A model generated the notes under the pieces. That model did not search any database. It worked only from the letters and a program-made list of their open reading frames with translations, and was not told where the DNA came from. From contig VZQC01005710.1 of NCBI GenBank assembly GCA_009823505.1, positions 1,949,132 through 2,013,131 of the forward strand: 64,000 nt of DNA, read 5' to 3'. Shown here piece by piece: positions 60,232 through 64,000 of this stretch. Positions within the stretch are counted from its first letter, which is position 1; the number at the start of each line of letters is the position of its first letter. Made by a program: the position numbers and the translations under genes. Source of the DNA: Rhizomys pruinosus (Eukaryota > Chordata > Mammalia > Rodentia > Spalacidae).

Positions 60232-61015
60232 CCACTGAGATGTTACAGTGCTCAGTCACCCCCGTGATTGTATAGATGCTAACTCTAGAAAATGACATTT
60301 GGCCTGTTTCAGCTCAGCTCTGCACATGTTGAAAAGAGACACAGGCACATGCTTTACTGTGACAGACTCTTGATCCCTCTTATCTACTGTTTGGCCAGGT
60401 GATCCCAGCTTTACATAACATCAAACATACCTGTTTTGTGCAGGTCAAGTGATGACTTTGTTAATATGACTTCAATGTCCACAATCCTTAGCAAGTAAGA
60501 AATATCCTGTCCAGTTTATAAAACAAAAGTGCCATGTTTAGACTGGGAGACACAGGTCTTAAACTCAAAGGAAAGAAACTAATCTTTATGAGGCGCCAGG
60601 TGTACACCAGTTGCTATTTACGGATTGTGATAGCCCCTTAGAATAACAGGCTTGGGGAGGAAAAGGTGGGGCCAGGGTCACTCACCAATGTGTGGAAAGC
60701 TGTGATCAGAGCTTGTTTGTGTTCCAGAACCTGTCCCTCTCACTCCCTGGGGCCAATGTGCCACACTGCCCAGATCCCAGAGCTGACCCATACAATCCAC
60801 GTTGTCAGACGCTGCCAGTGCAGAAAGTCCTGTTGCTGGAGTGTAAACACTGCTGGAAGGAGGTGCTGGTGCTGGCTCCTGTGAGGCGCTCTTAGGAGGC
60901 TGGAGCAGAAAGCCCTTGCCACTCGCCAGCCCTCCACTTCTACACTGAGAGATGCCCTCCACTTCTACACTGAGTGGCTTCTATATTGAGAGATGTTTGA
61001 AAAAAATCAAGTGGC
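60232..61015. other. Asb18 5' flank, mostly unique sequence
   Basis: No interspersed repeat recognised. On the minus strand a good donor context (CACATTG|GTGAGT near 60686) sits about 630 bases upstream of the proposed ATG and could end a non-coding 5' exon. The open frame crossing it (60962-60678) has no recognisable family content. There is a short tandem of 'ccctccacttctacactgag' near 60930-60975. Confidence 0.3.
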
Positions 61016-61016
61016 T

Positions 61017-61175
61017 GAAGCTGGGCATGGTGGCACACGCCTTTAATCCTAGCACTTGGGAGGCAGAGGCAGGCAGATCTTTGTGAGTTCAAGGCCAGCC
61101 TGGTCTACAGAGTGAGTTCCAGGACAGCTGGGACTACAGGGAGACCCTGTCTCGAAAAGACCAAAAAACAAAAAA
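61017..61175 (+). mobile_element. B1 SINE
   Basis: gaagctgggcatggtggcac to ctcgaaaagaccaaaaaac; followed by an older SINE tail to about 61256. Confidence 0.93.
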
Positions 61176-61256
61176 AAGAGTTTAAGGCCAGTCTTGGCTA
61201 CATAGTGAGTTCCAAGCTAGCCAGCGCAAACCACTAACAACTAACACCTTGTCTCG

Positions 61257-61460
61257 GGGCTGGAGAGATGGCCTAGCGGTTAAGAGCGCTGACCGCTCTT
61301 ACAGAGGACCCGGGTTCGATCCCCAGCACCCACATGGCGGCTGAGAACTGTCTGAAGCTCCAATTCCAGGAGAAATCCAGTTCCAGGGGAATCCGAGACC
61401 CTCTTCTGAACTCCGTGGCGTTGCACGACACGGGTGCACAGACTTGCATGCAGACAGTAC
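61257..61460 (+). mobile_element. B2 SINE, 17-bp-duplication subfamily, cut at N
   Basis: Ends abruptly at gcagacagtac, immediately before the single N; the expected attcatacacata tail is missing. Confidence 0.94.
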
Positions 61461-61461
61461 N
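61461..61461. other. Single ambiguous base, probable join artefact
   Basis: The sequence changes from mid-B2 to the 3' part of a B4-type SINE across this one N. Confidence 0.8.
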
Positions 61462-61565
61462 GGAAAGCAGACAGATGGATCCCTGGGGCTCCCTGGCCAG
61501 CCAGCAGAGCCTAGTCAGTGATCTCTGGGCCAAAGTGAGACCCTATCTTAAAAAACAAGGTGGAA
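61462..61565 (+). mobile_element. B4-type SINE, 3' part
   Basis: acagatggatccctggggctccctggccagccagcag...gtgagaccctatcttaaaaaac. Confidence 0.6.
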
Positions 61566-61587
61566 GGCTCCTGAGGAATAGCTCTAA

Positions 61588-61869
61588 AGTCAGGGTCTCT
61601 CACTGAACCTGGAAGCCACCTACCAGACTAGACTAGACTAGTTGCCGGCAGGTCCTAGGGGTCTTTCTATCTCTGCCTCCTCAGCACAAAAATTACAGAT
61701 GTGTGCTGCTGTGCTTGGCTTTTGATGTGGGTGCTGGGGCTTGAATTAGGTCCTTGTGCTTGAGCTGCACGAACTTTACACACTAAGCTCTCTCCCTAAC
61801 CCCTTGTTATTTTTGTATGTATATGTATGTGGTGTGTGAATGTGTGCATACATATTTGTATATATGTGG

Positions 61870-61901
<32 letters not shown>

Positions 61902-62008
61902 ACATTTGCAGGGTGGAGGCCCAGTCACTCTCCACCTTGTTCAGTGAGACAGGGTCTCTCAGTTGTTGACTGAGTAGCCTAGTTGGCCAGCTGGCTCTGG
62001 GGACTCTC
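61588..62008 (-). mobile_element. Two B4-related repeat pieces with (TG)n
   Basis: gtcagggtctctcactgaacctgg...ttgatgtgggtgctggggcttgaattagg (to 61803), then TG-rich 61810-61902 and ggtggaggcccagtcactctcc. Confidence 0.5.
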
Positions 62009-62011
62009 TCT

Positions 62012-62180
62012 GTCCTCTCTGTTGCTATGATTAACACCGTGACCCAAAGCAGCTTTGTGCTGGGGAAGAGTTATTTCATCTCATCTTACAGGTTATGTTG
62101 TCTGTCATCAAAGGAAACCAAGGAAGGAATTGCTTACTGGCTTACTCCCTCTGGCTGCTCATCTACCTTTCTTAAACAAC
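62012..62180 (-). mobile_element. Rodent Charlie-type (URR1-like) fragment
   Basis: ctctgttgctatgattaacaccgtgacccaaagcagctt is the reverse of the element's last bases. Confidence 0.55.
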
Positions 62181-62189
62181 ATGGGCCCT

Positions 62190-62870
62190 TTCAACCTTCC
62201 AATATGGACTGAAGACTCATGTATCTCCAAGAATCCTCCAAACCTTCAGTGCCAGATGGGGATTGCTGAGACATCCAACTTGTGGACTGAGATACTACTG
62301 GGGTTTCAGGCTCTTCGGAGTATAGACTGCCATTGTTGGACTACCAGGCTGTATCATGGAGACCAGTACAGGAAGATCAAGACAGGACACGGTGCTTACT
62401 GGACCTCATTTGGTGACCGTGAGAAGGGAAAACCCCAGTGTGGGGCACAAGGGCAGGACTGATGGTGGTTTGGGCTTGCCAAGGAGGAGCCTTCAAACAT
62501 GACATCTTTCAGCCTAATAAAAAAAATCATAAGATGAAGATGCTAAAACCTATGATATATGTGGTATGCATGTGTGCATATTTTAGAGTGATGCATATTG
62601 GAAGGAATAACAACAATAACAGCAGCAACGAAACGACTGGGTCAAGAATTGACTAAAATGGTGAGCTTCTGCTCGAAACAGTAAACTTCTGGATTGAGAA
62701 TTTTGAGAGAGACTGAGAAAAAGATTAAAAACATGTTTGGCAGAGTGCATGAGCTCTGGTGGGGTGGGGGTGCAGGGAAGGGGGCATGGGTTTAGATTTG
62801 ATTTGTAATGTAATTTTGTATGAAATGTACAGAGCTTCAATGAAACATTGGCTTTGTAAAGAAAAAAAGT
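62190..62870 (+). mobile_element. L1 3' UTR-like sequence
   Basis: Shares gagcttctgctcgaaacagt...gcatgagctctggtgggg with 25198-25300 and has a similar purine/A-rich end. Confidence 0.55.
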
Positions 62871-62976
62871 TTGCTTTGAAGAAAATACAAAACTATGGGC
62901 CCACCTGCCTAGGGATGACACTGTTCACAGTAAGCTGGGCTCTCCTACTTCAATTAGCAATTAAGAAAATACCTCA

Positions 62977-63200
62977 CATGGGCTGGAGAGACGGTTCAGG
63001 AGTTAAGGACACTGGTTGCTCTTGCAGAGGACCCAGGTTTGATTCTCAGCACCCATGTGGTGGCTAACAACCACCCCTAACTCAAGTTCCAGAAGATCTG
63101 ATGTCCCCTCTGGGCTCTGTGGGTTTTGTGAAACATTGGTGCAGGTACGCGTATGTAGGCAAAACACTCATATGACAAAAATAAATAAAAATAAAACACC
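62977..63200 (+). mobile_element. B2 SINE
   Basis: atgggctggagagacggttcagg to aaaataaataaaaataaaac. Confidence 0.9.
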
Positions 63201-64000
63201 TCAGAGACATGGCCAGATGACAGTTTGATGGATAAAATTCCTCAGTTGAGGTCCCCTCTTCCCAGGAGACTCTAGTTTATGTCATGCAGCCAGCACGGCC
63301 TCTCTCCACCTCCTGGCTGCCAACATGGAACTTGGGACCCATGGGATCTCATGTCTACGTGGTGTGGTGAGCAAATGAAGCATCCAGGGCAATGGAGATG
63401 ATGCACCCAGCGACGGAGACGCATCCAGCGACGGCGGAGACGCATCCAGCGACGGAGACCGTCTCGAGTCCAGCAATGGGGCTGTCGGGCCGTACATCCA
63501 CTTCTTAAGCATCCCTTTAGCCCACGTTCTCAGTCTCCCTGGCACACTCGAAACTGCCTTGTGCTCTCTGAGGGCCCCCGAGCCCATGTTGGTGCTCGCA
63601 CTGGTGGTGCACTGTGTCCGAGAGTCCCTCGGCCTTTGCTCACTCCTTCCACCATTTTCCATAAGAAGGGAGAACCCAGCAAAGGAAGGCCTTTGCTCCT
63701 CCTTCTCGGGAGGCTGTAGGAGAGGACAGGAAATCAAGCACTGGTGCTTTAATCCAGACCGTGATGGTTAATCCCCACTGACCAGATTGAGAACGGCATG
63801 GAACACAGGTCTGGATGTGTTTTTGAGGAAGTTTCCAGGCAGGTTTAAGTAAACCCGTGAGCACTTTATCCACAGAGCCCTCTTCTCAGCCCAGGACTTT
63901 GAACTAAATGTATTTTGCATTGTGAGATGAAAACGAAACTTTTGGGCTCAGGGGTAGAATATTAAGCTTTTAATTTAATTTTTATCTTATGTACAGGAAT
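63201..64000. other. Unassigned sequence to window end
   Basis: Short tandem (gcatccagcgacggagac-like, 3-4 copies, 63398-63460). No coding exon seen on either strand. Confidence 0.4.

Noticed and set aside
60666..60962. Short frames on both strands in the Asb18 5' flank as a separate gene
   Set aside because: No recognisable domain; only the minus-strand donor is worth noting, and it is reported as a weak finding.

Overview
This is nuclear DNA of a muroid rodent (mouse/rat/hamster/gerbil group). The evidence is the very high density of B1 and B2 SINEs, B4/ID-type dimers, B3 pieces, rodent L1 (Lx-like) 3' ends and rodent hAT/Charlie-type elements. The B2 3' halves do not look like the common house-mouse B2 form, so I do not name a genus. 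There is a 988-base assembly gap (12366-13353) and a single N at 61461. I see no bacterial, viral or plasmid gene set, and no tRNA or rRNA gene.

The only protein-coding gene I can support is Asb18 (ankyrin repeat and SOCS box protein 18), on the minus strand. Five exons join with correct phases and canonical GT/AG sites: 60054-59814, 55752-55485, 28222-27715, 8833-8720 and 6956-6771. The model gives 438 residues with about seven ankyrin repeats and a C-terminal SOCS box (BC box plus LPLP Cul5 box), the layout of a substrate receptor for an elongin B/C-Cullin5 ubiquitin ligase. A TATA-like box lies about 115 bases upstream of the proposed ATG, so the promoter may be inside the window. Other mammals may use a different first exon further right.

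Layout: 1-6770 is the downstream flank and 3' UTR, including a unique, homeodomain-motif-rich block at 1-780. 6771-8833 holds exons 5 and 4. 8834-27714 is intron 3, with SINEs, the gap, two minisatellites and conserved-looking non-coding blocks near 18.2-18.6 and 21.6-22.0 kb. 27715-28222 is the CpG-rich exon 3. 28223-55484 is intron 2. It holds a 36/37-bp minisatellite whose units carry a CTCF-like core, and a fragmented, roughly collinear L1 fossil between about 42.9 and 54.0 kb loaded with younger insertions. It also holds a CpG island next to exon 2. 55485-60054 holds exons 2 and 1 and intron 1. 60055-64000 is the promoter and 5' flank.

From established mammalian synteny (GBX2-ASB18-IQCA1), Gbx2 should lie beyond the left edge and Iqca1 beyond the right edge. 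The conserved-looking intronic blocks could therefore be long-range elements for Gbx2, which is inference. I found no convincing new biological system. The most interesting signals are the CTCF-like minisatellite, the candidate developmental enhancers, a B2 subfamily with a 17-bp internal duplication, and several readable insertion histories and assembly anomalies.
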